From Paracoccaceae bacterium (GTDB lineage: Bacteria > Pseudomonadota > Alphaproteobacteria > Rhodobacterales > Rhodobacteraceae), in the NCBI GenBank assembly GCA_027489375.1, contig JAIXZW010000007.1, positions 124,001 through 188,000 of the forward strand: 64,000 nt of DNA. The letters run 5' to 3'. The notes under the pieces are model-generated. The model was not told the origin of the DNA. It saw only the letters and a program-made list of their open reading frames with translations, and ran no database searches. Positions 52,520 to 59,724 of this stretch are shown piece by piece. The position numbers were made by a program, and so were the translations under genes. Every line of letters begins with the position of its first letter. Position 1 is the stretch's first letter.

Positions 52520-53083
52520 TCAGGCGCTCAGGACGAACACCTCGGGCTGGGCGCGGCGCGTCAGGAAGGGCGAAAACTGGTCCACTGCCCGCGCCAGACG
52601 GTCGCCCAACACGGCCGAGGCGGGTTGACCATCGGTAAAGTCGCGGTCGGCGGCATAGACACCGGTCGGCAGGGTCTGGGCCTCGAAGAAGCCGAAGAGC
52701 GGGCGCAGCTGATGCTCGATCACCAGCGCGTGCCGATCTCCTCCCCCCGTGGCCGCAAGAAGCACGGGCTTGCCCTGCAGCGCCTGCGGGTCGATCAGGT
52801 CGACCAGATGCTTGAACAGCCCCGTATAGCTGCCCTTGTAAACCGGACTCGCCACGATCAGCGCATCCGCCGACAGGATCACATCCAGCGCCGAACGAGC
52901 GGTCGGGGCCAGATCCCCCACCCGGCGCGCGGTGCCGAGCGAGGGTCCGAAATCCGCCAGATCGAAGACCGCCCCCACCGCCTCGAACCGGCTGGCGGCT
53001 GTCGCAACGGCGGTCTGGACCAGAGCGCGGGTTTTCGATGGACGGTCGAGGTTGCCGGAAAGTCCGATGATGGTGCGGGTCAT
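52520..53083 (-). CDS. NAD(P)H-dependent FMN reductase (SsuE/MsuE-like)
   Basis: Encodes 187 aa, a flavodoxin-like fold. The FMN phosphate loop is LSGNLDRPSKTRALV (residues 7-21), and the family block SPVYKGSYTGLFKHLVDL (about 98-115) matches SsuE/MsuE. It is the first gene of the minus-strand cassette and supplies FMNH2 to the monooxygenase encoded downstream. The start at MTRTIIGLSGN is chosen on family alignment. The promoter region upstream contains a half-site shared with the divergent hydrolase gene. Confidence 0.87.
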   Translation of the reverse strand: MTRTIIGLSGNLDRPSKTRALVQTAVATAASRFEAVGAVFDLADFGPSLGTARRVGDLAPTARSALDVILSADALIVASPVYKGSYTGLFKHLVDLIDPQALQGKPVLLAATGGGDRHALVIEHQLRPLFGFFEAQTLPTGVYAADRDFTDGQPASAVLGDRLARAVDQFSPFLTRRAQPEVFVLSA

Positions 53084-53111
53084 GGCGAGCGGCCTTATGT
53101 CGATTTGTTTG

Positions 53112-53404
53112 GTCGTGATTAATCCTGCCACCGAACCTGCCCCCCGGCCATTCCAAAGGTCCGCCCGAAACGAGAAGAATCCGCCTTTCCGCGAACCTCC
53201 GGGAAGACTTATTTTTCGCCGTCACCCCCCTCGCGCGCGTAGAAAAGCGTAGGAAACACGCCGCCAGTGCCGCACCGGCCAATCCCCGCCTGCGACCCCG
53301 CAAAATGCGCCGCAGGGGCATGAGTCACGCGACCGCAGCACGCGGCGACGTCTCCGTTCTCTTTCCCGCGCCAAGTTTGGAAACTTAATCACGACAAACG
53401 TGAT
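53112..53404. promoter_or_regulatory. Shared TTAATCACGAC boxes in the divergent promoter region
   Basis: The 351-bp divergent region (53084-53434) contains an 11-base sequence TTAATCACGAC twice in inverted orientation, at 53112-53122 (complement strand) near the FMN reductase gene and at 53385-53395 near the hydrolase gene. The second copy is part of ATCACG-acaaa-CGTGAT (53388-53404), a 17-bp operator-like palindrome 31 bases before the hydrolase start. One regulator probably controls both directions; its gene is not obvious in the window. Between the boxes I see nothing coding. Confidence 0.6.
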
Positions 53405-53434
53405 AGATTATTTCCGCAACCAAGGAGTCGCCCC

Positions 53435-54010
53435 ATGCCCAAGACGCTCATCCTGCCCGGACTGGACGGATCACCCGCGCCGCATTGGCAGCACTGGTGG
53501 GCCGCAACCGACCCCGACGCCCTGATCGTGGACCAGCACGACTGGTCCAACCCCACGCATGAGGCGTGGGAGGCCGAACTCGCCGGGGCGATCCTGCACC
53601 ATCCGGGATGCATCCTCGTGGGCCATAGCCTCGGCGCGGTGCTGGCCGCACGCATCCTGACGCGCTGGCCGCAACTGAAGGTGTCGGCGGCGCTCCTCGT
53701 CGCCCCCGCCAACCCGGATTGCAGCAAGCGCCTCGCCTCCTTCGCGGGTCTGCCCGACCGCCCGCTCGGACTGCCCGCCACGCTGGTCGCCAGCCGCAAC
53801 GACCCGTGGATGTCCTTCGCGCAAAGCCGCCATCTGTCGAATCTCTGGGAGGCAGACCTGATCGACCTCGGCTTCGCCGGTCACATCAACGTGGCAAGCG
53901 GCTTCGGCCCCTGGCCCGCCGCCCTGCACCTGCGCGACGATCTGGCGACACGGGCGGGCCTGCCTACCCCGCGTCGCGCCGGCACCGCCGATCAGAGGGC
54001 CACCGCGTGA
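53435..54010 (+). CDS. RBBP9/YdeN-family alpha/beta hydrolase
   Basis: Encodes 191 aa. It opens PKTLILPGLDGSPAPHWQHWW, as RBBP9/YdeN-type serine hydrolases do, has the nucleophile elbow GHSLGAV near residue 65, an Asp candidate in SRNDPWMSF and a His in GFAGHINVASGFGPWP. AAGGAG precedes the ATG. It is divergent from the sulfonate cassette, sharing a repeated promoter box, and is followed by two tiny coupled membrane-protein ORFs. The substrate is unknown. Confidence 0.85.
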   Translation: MPKTLILPGLDGSPAPHWQHWWAATDPDALIVDQHDWSNPTHEAWEAELAGAILHHPGCILVGHSLGAVLAARILTRWPQLKVSAALLVAPANPDCSKRLASFAGLPDRPLGLPATLVASRNDPWMSFAQSRHLSNLWEADLIDLGFAGHINVASGFGPWPAALHLRDDLATRAGLPTPRRAGTADQRATA

Positions 54011-54171
54011 CGCCCGTCCTCCGCACCTCCCGCCGCACGAATTATCCCGCGCTCATGCTCTTCGGGATCGTCTACCTCGCCACGCTGGCAATCGTCGTCT
54101 CGCCCGAAAGCTTCCGCGCCGACGGGGCCACGCTAGGCACCGCCACCCCGACCACAAAAGGAACGCCCTGA
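54007..54171 (+). CDS. Small single-span membrane protein (54 aa)
   Basis: Encodes 54 aa from a GTG that overlaps the hydrolase stop (GTGA). One hydrophobic segment, ALMLFGIVYLATLAIVV (about residues 15-31), is preceded by a basic stretch (RTSRRTNY), predicting an N-in orientation, with a polar Thr/Gly-rich tail. I do not recognise the family. Coupling to the gene before and overlap with the ORF after support translation. Confidence 0.55.
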   Translation: MTPVLRTSRRTNYPALMLFGIVYLATLAIVVSPESFRADGATLGTATPTTKGTP

Positions 54172-54317
54172 TGTTCAACTGCCTCCACGACCCCGGCCTG
54201 TCGCTGTTCCTTGCCGAAACGCCCATCGGTGAAAACAGCCGTCCCGGTCCGGCCGGGTGGACCGCCTTCGCCGCAACCCTCCTTCTTGCCGTCGTCGCTC
54301 TTGCCGTTCCGGCATGA
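54171..54317 (+). CDS. Small single-span membrane protein (48 aa)
   Basis: Encodes 48 aa starting MFNCLHDPGLSLFLAETP, with its ATG overlapping the preceding stop (TGATG). The C-terminal hydrophobic segment FAATLLLAVVALAVPA (about residues 33-48) reaches the stop codon, suggesting a tail-anchored peptide. The polar N-terminal half contains one Cys. Family not recognised. With the preceding ORF it makes two consecutive coupled micro-proteins after the hydrolase. Confidence 0.5.
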   Translation: MFNCLHDPGLSLFLAETPIGENSRPGPAGWTAFAATLLLAVVALAVPA

Positions 54318-54553
54318 AGCATCACCCTCGGCCCCGACATCGCCAATGACGGTTCGTCCCTCCGCGCCGACGGCACACCAACACCCCGCCTTTCTCCGAC
54401 CGGCGCCCCCCTGCGCGGACAAGGCCACCCGCGAACCGTGGTCGCAAACCGAACACCGCAGCATGACCCCGCACCTATGGGCGGAAGATCAATTCCGGCG
54501 CGACTTGCACGATCGGGAAACGCGCGCCCGCAATCCCGTGACAGACAAGCCCC
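54318..54553. other. Noncoding stretch after the micro-protein ORFs
   Basis: No reading frame here shows a recognisable family or good ribosome-binding site. A frame from 54346 (MTVRPSAPTAHQHP) is open through the following 220 bases but is low-complexity Pro/Ala/Arg-rich and probably spurious. I see no RNA gene. It ends at a short zinc-ribbon-like ORF. Confidence 0.4.
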
Positions 54554-54746
54554 ATGACCGCGCCTGACCTCAAAACATGCCCGTTCTGTGGGGGTGACGC
54601 GTCCCGCCGCCAGTCAGCACCGTCTGGAGAAGGGTCCGCTCTTCATTGGCCCCACGGACCGCGACGCCATGCGCAACGGCGATGGCAACGGGTCCGCCAT
54701 GCGAATTGCGATTGAACGTGATGAATATTTGCCACCCCAAGTCTGA
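54554..54746 (+). pseudogene. Possible decayed Lar-like zinc-ribbon gene
   Basis: The ATG at 54554 opens MTAPDLKTCPFCGGDASRRQ, the typical start of Lar-type restriction-alleviation and phage zinc-ribbon proteins (CPFCGG knuckle). It then degrades into Arg/His-rich residues and stops at 54715. A neighbouring frame, ending at the stop at 54746, reads LEKGPLFIGPTDRDAMRNGD and then AMRIAIERDEYLPPQV, which looks more natural. One frameshift near 54600-54630 would join them. Too short to be certain. Confidence 0.35.
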
Positions 54747-54768
54747 TCGCCGAACCTGCGCAAATCAG

Positions 54769-54809
54769 ACCGTCCGTCAAACCGTCCGAATTCGGATGCG
54801 TCGGACGGT
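54769..54809. repeat. Palindromic element upstream of the tRNA-His terminator side
   Basis: A 9-bp stem (ACCGTCCGA at 54781-54789 with TCGGACGGT at 54801-54809) surrounds an 11-base loop, and overlaps a perfect 12-bp palindrome TCCGAATTCGGA (54785-54796). A further ACCGTCCG copy lies at 54769-54776. It is 55 bases past the 3' end of tRNA-His, so it could aid termination or be a protein-binding site. No T-run directly follows. Confidence 0.5.
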
Positions 54810-54863
54810 CGGACGCCAACCGTTATAAAAGGCGCGGATCGTCCAACAAAATCAGGAGGTTTA

Positions 54864-54940
54864 TGGTACAGCTTCCCCGGCTCGAACGGGGGACCCCCAG
54901 ATCCACAATCTGGTGCTCTAACCAACTGAGCTAAAGCTGC
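54864..54940 (-). tRNA. tRNA-His (anticodon GTG)
   Basis: A 77-nt cloverleaf with encoded CCA. Acceptor GCAGCTT pairs with AAGCTGT (one G-U at the end); D-arm GCTC AGTTGGTTA GAGC; anticodon arm CCAGA TTGTGGA TCTGG with GTG anticodon; T-arm CCCCG TTCGAGC CGGGG. The discriminator base is A73 and the base before position 1 is T, so the usual G-1 and C73 of bacterial tRNA-His are missing. This matches the known alphaproteobacterial exception read by an altered HisRS. Confidence 0.95.
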
Positions 54941-55072
54941 ACTGCGGGCGATTTACCCCTCTGCCCGACCGATTGCAAGGGGCAGATGCAGCCCTTTTGC
55001 ACCGCACAAAGCCTTGCCTCCCCCGCTGTCCCGCGCTACGCCATTCGGCACCGCAAAACGGGGAAAAGACCG

Positions 55073-55297
55073 ATGGGCATCGACAAGCAAAGCGACATCG
55101 CCGCCAATATCCAGATCGGCCCGACCGATCAGGGCATGGTCCGCATCTATGTCGAGGCCGAAGGCGGCATCGAACTCCCGCTCGACTTCGACCCTGACGA
55201 GGCGGAAGAGATCGCCGAAGAACTCCGCGCCGCCGCCGAAGCCGCCCGCCTCGTGGGGGACGATGCGCCCCGTGGCGGCAAGCCGAAGCGCCGCTAG
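55073..55297 (+). CDS. DUF6324-family small protein
   Basis: Encodes 74 aa: MGIDKQSDIAANIQIGPTD, then QGMVRIYVEAEGGIELPLDFDP and a C-terminal helix rich in Glu/Ala (DEAEEIAEELRAAAEAARL) with a basic tail. This matches from memory the small alphaproteobacterial DUF6324 family, whose function is unknown. The gene converges with mmcB and their stop codons overlap in CTAG (55294-55297). The ATG at 55073 is preferred over an upstream frame that includes low-complexity sequence. Confidence 0.75.
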   Translation: MGIDKQSDIAANIQIGPTDQGMVRIYVEAEGGIELPLDFDPDEAEEIAEELRAAAEAARLVGDDAPRGGKPKRR

Positions 55298-55752
55298 ACC
55301 CAGACCCCAGCCGAAGGATCGCGCAGCCCCTGCAAGCGCAGCGCGGCATGGCGGGCGAATTTCTGCACCATCACCTTTCGCCGCGCGGGAGGCAGCGGCG
55401 TTGACGGTCCCATCCGCACGATCTCGGCGTCATAGGCATCGGCAAGGATCAGCCCCGTGCCCTCGGGCAAGAGCGCGGTCGGGAAATCCGCATCCACCGC
55501 CCAGAAGAAGCGGTCGCACCATTCCAGATAATGGTGCCACTTGCGGTCGGCGGCATAATCCGCCCGCCCCGACTTGCACTCCACCACCCAGATTTCCCCC
55601 TTCGGACCCAGCGCCATGACATCGACCCGCAACCCCGGCGTCGGCACCAGCTCTTCCACGGTCACGAAATCCAGCCCGCGCAAACCGCGGCAAACCCCGC
55701 GCGACAGGCGCTGGCCGGGCAAGGCGGGAAGGGTATCGGCTCTCTGGTCCAT
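55294..55752 (-). CDS. mmcB: MmcB-family DNA repair nuclease-like protein
   Basis: Encodes 152 aa. A PD-(D/E)xK-type core is visible: LRVDVMALGPKGEIWVVECKSGRADY places the Asp and the ExK-like E-C-K residues, followed by KWHHYLEWCDRFFWAVDADFP. In Caulobacter, MmcB is an SOS- and mitomycin-C-linked protein with a nuclease-like fold. It converges with the DUF6324 gene. I do not see a clear LexA box in the short region upstream. Confidence 0.85.
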   Translation of the reverse strand: MDQRADTLPALPGQRLSRGVCRGLRGLDFVTVEELVPTPGLRVDVMALGPKGEIWVVECKSGRADYAADRKWHHYLEWCDRFFWAVDADFPTALLPEGTGLILADAYDAEIVRMGPSTPLPPARRKVMVQKFARHAALRLQGLRDPSAGVWV

Positions 55753-56143
55753 GAATTAACCATGAACCAAAGGTGAACATTCCGCAAGCCCCCACCACTG
55801 CCCCCTTCGCAAGCCCCCCCCCCGCCACGGCCCCCCGCCACTGCCCCAAACCGCCACCCCGCCCGTTCCCCCTTGCCCCGCCGCCCCCCCGCGCCTATGT
55901 CTGGATACGGCGGGTGCTGCTCTTCGCGTGCGAGGCTCTTTTCCAGTGGCCGATAAGCAACCGAACGGGGGCTGGCTCTGGCAAGATCCTGGTCTTGCTA
56001 CCTGGTTCCCACCTGAGACCTCTGGCTCTCGGGAAAAACACGCCATCCACGGTCGCTGCGGGCCCGCCACCCATCCGCCACCGCGCAATGAAAAAGGGCC
56101 GGAAATCCGGCCCCGCTTCCGTCCCCGATTGTGCCCCGCCGCC
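55753..56143. other. Gene-free stretch, C-rich
   Basis: I find no convincing gene in these 391 bases. The first 100 are strongly C-rich (runs of CCCCCGCCACTGCCCC type). A frame from 55928 includes NGGWLWQDPGLATW but has no ribosome-binding site and runs on into antisense of the next gene, so I treat it as spurious. No tRNA or clear terminator is visible. Confidence 0.4.
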
Positions 56144-56467
56144 TCAGCGACGGCGCCGCGCCATGCCGGGTTTCGCCTGCGCCTCGACGCGCACGGGAAT
56201 CGGGCGCAGCACCGGCATCATCCGCCCGCCGCGCGGCCCCTCGTCATCATCCTCGGCCAGACGCATGATCGCGATGGCGAATTGCACGCCCGAAAACACG
56301 ACCCCGTTGAACATGACCATCATCAAGGCCGCGACCCAGCCCATGTCGCCAAGGATCAGCCGCTGCAACCCCGCCACATCCATGACGACCAGCGCCACGA
56401 CGAACCCGACCGAAAGCGCAAAGCCGATGGCAACGCTCTGGATGTAAAGGCGGACGAGTTTCGGCAT
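56144..56467 (-). CDS. Conserved small inner-membrane protein
   Basis: Encodes 107 aa with two hydrophobic segments (YIQSVAIGFALSVGFVVALVVM, about residues 7-28, and WVAALMMVMFNGVVFSGVQFAI, about 43-64) and a basic cytoplasmic C-terminus (GMARRRR). The start at MPKLVRLY is set by GGAGG 8 bases upstream; an ATG five codons earlier lacks one. It lies downstream of nusB in the same direction. Function unknown. Confidence 0.7.
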   Translation of the reverse strand: MPKLVRLYIQSVAIGFALSVGFVVALVVMDVAGLQRLILGDMGWVAALMMVMFNGVVFSGVQFAIAIMRLAEDDDEGPRGGRMMPVLRPIPVRVEAQAKPGMARRRR

Positions 56468-56644
56468 CGGCAGATCCTCCATGACCTGACAATGAGGTTA
56501 GCGGGATTCGCGCCACCTTCCAGCCCTATTTTGCCGCACCCCCTGCCGCATGGCGGGCTTTGGCCCATCCTTCCGCGACGTCACCCCCGCGCCCGATCCC
56601 ATGAAGCGCAGCGCCCGCTGCTTTCACGCTCGTGCAAATATCCT

Positions 56645-56665
56645 CGGGGGGCAGACGGCCCCCCG
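56645..56665 (-). terminator. Terminator after nusB with GAGGATATTT motif
   Basis: On the minus strand CGGGGGGC pairs with GCCCCCCG (8 bp, 5-base loop) 8-28 bases past the nusB stop, followed by GAGGATATTTGCACG rather than a T-run. This G/C stem followed by GGATATTT is a recurrent terminator form in Rhodobacterales and resembles the larger repeat at 61253-61357. Confidence 0.7.
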
Positions 56666-56672
56666 TGCGACC

Positions 56673-57143
56673 TCAGCCGCCGAACGCCTCGGGCTTGGCC
56701 TCGCGTGCCATGTGGTCGAGCACGGCGTTGACGAATTTCGACTCCTTCCCTTCGGGAAAGAAGGCCTTGGCCACATCGACGAATTCGTTGATCGCCACCT
56801 TCGGCGGCGTGTCCATCGACACAAGCTCCGCCCCCGCCGCGCGGAACAGCGCCCGCAGCACGGGGTCGATCCGGTCGATCGGCCATTTCGCCACCAGCGC
56901 GCGGTCGGTCATCTGGTCGATCCGCGCCTGATAATTCACCGCGCCATCCACGACCGCGCGGAAATGCTTCGAATCCCCTTCGGCCATCTCCACATCGTCA
57001 AGGATTTCCCCGAAACGATGCGTCTCGAACTCGCGCTGGATCGTCTCCACCGTTTGGCCCGAAACCTCCATCTGGAACAGCGCCTGCACCGCGTAAAGAC
57101 GCGCCGCCGACCGCATCTGTTTCTTGTCCGTCTGGCTCGTCAT
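56673..57143 (-). CDS. nusB: Transcription antitermination factor NusB
   Basis: Encodes 156 aa, all-helical. Family blocks are RSAARLYAVQALFQMEVSG (residues 11-29) and INEFVDVAKAFFPEGKESKFVNAVLD near the C-terminus. It joins NusE on boxA RNA in rRNA operon antitermination. The start at 57143 overlaps the ribH stop (ATGA), so it is the last gene of the ribBX-ribH-nusB unit, a common alphaproteobacterial order. Confidence 0.95.
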   Translation of the reverse strand: MTSQTDKKQMRSAARLYAVQALFQMEVSGQTVETIQREFETHRFGEILDDVEMAEGDSKHFRAVVDGAVNYQARIDQMTDRALVAKWPIDRIDPVLRALFRAAGAELVSMDTPPKVAINEFVDVAKAFFPEGKESKFVNAVLDHMAREAKPEAFGG

Positions 57144-57640
57144 GCCCGAAATCCGATCCCCTTGGTCTGGCCGGCCCATTTGCGGGAAAGCGCCACCAGA
57201 TGCAAGGCCGCAGCGGCCGCGCCGCCGCCCTTGTTCTGCCCCGCCGGATCGGCCCGCACCTCGGCCTGATGCTTGTTCTCGACCGTCAGGATGCCATTGC
57301 CGATGCACGCCCCCTGCAACCCGAGCAGGCTGATCGCACGGCTCGAATCGTTGCAGACCGTGTCGTAATGCGTCGTCTCGCCACGGATCACGCAGCCCAG
57401 CGCGACATAGGCGTCGAACGACGCCTGCCGCTCGGCCAGCGCGATGGCGGTGGGAACCTCCAGCGCACCGGGCACCTCGACCAGCTCGACCTCGGCCCCG
57501 CAGGCCGCCGCGGTGGCCCGCGCTCCGGCGACAAGATTGTCGGCGATGTCCTTGTAATACGGAGCGACGACGATCAGCATCCGCACCGGCTTGTCAAAGA
57601 CCGGCAGCGGCAGGATGTGATGGGTTTCGTTCGACGCCAT
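57140..57640 (-). CDS. ribH: 6,7-dimethyl-8-ribityllumazine synthase
   Basis: Encodes 166 aa. Family blocks are ILIVVAPYY-like MLIVVAPYYKDIADNLVAGA, VEVPGALEVPTAIAL, ALGCVIRGETTHYDTV and NGILTVENKHQAEVRA. The catalytic His is in GETTHYD. It condenses the RibB product with the RibA/D product. The ATG at 57640 is preferred because GGAG lies 8 bases upstream; a GTG at 57649 overlapping the ribBX stop is an alternative. Confidence 0.95.
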   Translation of the reverse strand: MASNETHHILPLPVFDKPVRMLIVVAPYYKDIADNLVAGARATAAACGAEVELVEVPGALEVPTAIALAERQASFDAYVALGCVIRGETTHYDTVCNDSSRAISLLGLQGACIGNGILTVENKHQAEVRADPAGQNKGGGAAAAALHLVALSRKWAGQTKGIGFRA

Positions 57641-57645
57641 TCCGA

Positions 57646-58740
57646 TCACTCCGCAATCGGGCGCGTGCCCGCAATCGACAATCCATAAGCCTCGAGGCCG
57701 ACAACGCGGGGCGCCTGCGAATTCGTCACCAGCGTGATCCGCGACAGGCCGAGCGCGGACAGGATCTGCGCCCCCAGCCCGTATTGCCGCAGTGTCTGGG
57801 GCGAATGCTCGCCGCCCTCCACCATCTTCATCGCCGTATCGCGCAACAGCACCACCGCGCCCCGCCCTTCGGCGGCGATCAGCCGCATCGCCGCGGGCAG
57901 ATCGCCCCCGCCGCCGATCCCCAGCACGTCTTCAAGCGGGTTCATCGCATGGACCCGCACCAGCACGGGCGCATCCCCCGTCAGGTCGCCCTTGGTCAGC
58001 ACGACATGCTCGGCCCCCTGCGTCTCGTCGGCAAAGACCCGCATCAGCCAATCCCCGCCGTGGACCGAGGCGACGCTCTTGACCGCCTTCTCGTTGACCA
58101 GGTTGTCGTGACGGCGGCGATAGGCGATCAGGTCCGAGATGGTGCCGATCTTCAACCCGTGCTTCCGGGCGAATGTGATCAGGTCGGGCAGACGGGCCAT
58201 CGTGCCGTCGTCGTTCATGATCTCGCAGATCACGCCCGACGGGTTCAGCCCTGCCAGACGGCTCACATCGACCGCAGCCTCGGTATGGCCCGCCCGCACC
58301 AGAACACCCCCGTCCCGCGCCCGCAGCGGAAAGATATGCCCGGGCGTGGCGATGTCCTGCGGTCCCTTGGTCGGGTCGATGGCCACCGAAACGGTCAGGG
58401 CGCGGTCGGCCGCCGAAATCCCCGTCGTCACGCCCTCGCGGGCCTCGATGGACAGGGTAAAGGCGGTTTCGTGGCGGCTGGAATTCTTCGGGCTCATCAG
58501 CGGCAGGCCAAGCGCATCCACCCGCGCCGCGGGCATCGCCAGACAGATCAGCCCGCGCCCGTGGGTCGCCATGAAGTTGATGGCACTCGGCGTGCACATC
58601 TGCGCGGGGATCACCAGATCACCCTCGTTCTCGCGGTCCTCGTGATCCACCAGAATGAACATACGCCCGTTGCGCGCATCCTCGATGATCTCCTCGATCG
58701 AGGAAATGGCGTCCGAATAATCGGTCTTGGTCTCGCTCAT
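57646..58740 (-). CDS. ribB: 3,4-dihydroxy-2-butanone-4-phosphate synthase with degenerate GTP cyclohydrolase II domain (RibBX)
   Basis: Encodes 364 aa. The N-terminal DHBP synthase domain (residues 1-205) has the intact acidic motif DHEDRENEGDLV, MATHGRGLIC and HTEAAVDV. The C-terminal RibA-like domain (about 210-364) lacks the zinc-binding cysteines: where active enzymes have C-x2-G-D...C-D-C, this one has RVHAMNPLEDVLGIGGGGD. So it should make only the dihydroxybutanone phosphate. Such RibBX hybrids are known in proteobacteria; a separate GTP cyclohydrolase II must exist elsewhere. It lies downstream of ribE in the same direction. Confidence 0.92.
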   Translation of the reverse strand: MSETKTDYSDAISSIEEIIEDARNGRMFILVDHEDRENEGDLVIPAQMCTPSAINFMATHGRGLICLAMPAARVDALGLPLMSPKNSSRHETAFTLSIEAREGVTTGISAADRALTVSVAIDPTKGPQDIATPGHIFPLRARDGGVLVRAGHTEAAVDVSRLAGLNPSGVICEIMNDDGTMARLPDLITFARKHGLKIGTISDLIAYRRRHDNLVNEKAVKSVASVHGGDWLMRVFADETQGAEHVVLTKGDLTGDAPVLVRVHAMNPLEDVLGIGGGGDLPAAMRLIAAEGRGAVVLLRDTAMKMVEGGEHSPQTLRQYGLGAQILSALGLSRITLVTNSQAPRVVGLEAYGLSIAGTRPIAE

Positions 58741-58961
58741 GGCAGGCTCCCGCAGCTCTCGCCCTGCCCATACCGAAACTCCTGACAGAATGCCAGTGCA
58801 AGGGCGCCGCACAAAGTCTGTGCAGCGACGCGTGCAAGGCTGCACCGCACGAAATCTCCGGCAGAAATCCACGCCCCGTGCCGCGCCGTGCCACGCCGCG
58901 GAAAAGGTGGCAGACAGCCCGCGAACCTCGGCACCAAAGTCGCGTGCCGGCCCAGTTTCAG

Positions 58962-58998
58962 CCCCTCACTGGCCGCTCACTGGCCCCTCACTGGCCCC
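58962..58998. repeat. Triplicated CTCACTGGCC repeat at the ribE 3' end
   Basis: Three tandem copies of a 12-base unit CTCACTGGCCCC (one with a G for C) overlap the ribE stop codon and extend past it. The stop lies inside the array, so copy-number change would alter only the last codon or two. It is probably a slippage product. The 247-bp stretch between ribE and ribBX otherwise holds GTGCA/TGCAC-type small hairpins and no recognisable FMN riboswitch. Confidence 0.55.
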
Positions 58999-59587
58999 AT
59001 TCCCGCAGCCGCGCCACATAGCGCGCCATCGTATCGACCTCGAGGTTGACGCGGTCCCCGACCTGCACCCCGCCCCATGTCGTGGCCTTTTGCGTATGCG
59101 GGATGAAGTTGATGCCGAAATCCGTCCCCTCCACCTCGTTCACCGTCAGCGAGGTGCCGTTCAGCGCGACCGATCCCTTGGGCGCGATGAAACCGGCCAG
59201 CGCATGGGGCGCGCGGAAGGTCACGCGCAGGCTGTCACCTTCGGGGCGCAGCGCCACCACCTCGGCCAACCCGTCGACATGGCCCGACACGATATGCCCG
59301 CCCAGCTCGTCGCCCAGCTTCAGCGCACGCTCCAGATTGACGCGCCTGCCCTTGGCCCATCCGGCAAGGTTGGTCTTCGACACCGTCTCGGCGCTGATCT
59401 GAACGTCGAACCAGTTCCGCGGCTGCGTGCCAAGCGCGATCACCGTCAGGCAAACCCCGTCACAGGCGATCGAGGCGCCGATGTCGATCCCCGCCACGTC
59501 ATAGCCCGTGCCGATCCGTGCCCGCAGGTCGCCCCTCTGCTCGGTCTCCAGAATTTCCCCGATGTCGGTCACGATGCCGGTGAACAT
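58988..59587 (-). CDS. ribE: Riboflavin synthase (alpha subunit)
   Basis: Encodes 199 aa with the characteristic duplicated lumazine-binding domains: MFTGIVTDIGEI at the start, SIACDGVCLTVI (first repeat, about residue 38) and GSVALNGTSLTVNEV (second repeat, about 135), plus GHIVSGHVDGLAEV. It converts two lumazines to riboflavin. It is upstream of ribBX-ribH-nusB on the same strand. Confidence 0.94.
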   Translation of the reverse strand: MFTGIVTDIGEILETEQRGDLRARIGTGYDVAGIDIGASIACDGVCLTVIALGTQPRNWFDVQISAETVSKTNLAGWAKGRRVNLERALKLGDELGGHIVSGHVDGLAEVVALRPEGDSLRVTFRAPHALAGFIAPKGSVALNGTSLTVNEVEGTDFGINFIPHTQKATTWGGVQVGDRVNLEVDTMARYVARLREWGQ

Positions 59588-59656
59588 GGCTTTCTCCTAT
59601 CCTCTGGCGAAAGACCTAGCCCCCGCGCCCCCCCTTCGCAAGCCCGCCAAAGGAAA

Positions 59657-59713
59657 GGCGCGGCCCCCGTTGGAAGGCCGCGCCCGTCTTCGGTGCGCGG
59701 CAGGCCGCGCACC
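59657..59713 (-). terminator. Two tandem hairpins after the aminotransferase gene
   Basis: A 9-bp stem (59657-59665 with 59676-59684, GGCGCGGCC) and a second 9-bp stem (59692-59700 with 59705-59713, GGTGCGCGG) lie 12-68 bases past the aminotransferase stop codon. They probably end its transcript before ribE. Confidence 0.55.
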
Positions 59714-59724
59714 AGTCCTTCGCC

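Noticed and set aside
58741-58987. FMN riboswitch upstream of ribBX
   Set aside because: The minus-strand leader lacks the conserved FMN aptamer blocks (AGGGG-type start, CCGGCGGT, GCGAGC); only small GTGCA/TGCAC stems are present.
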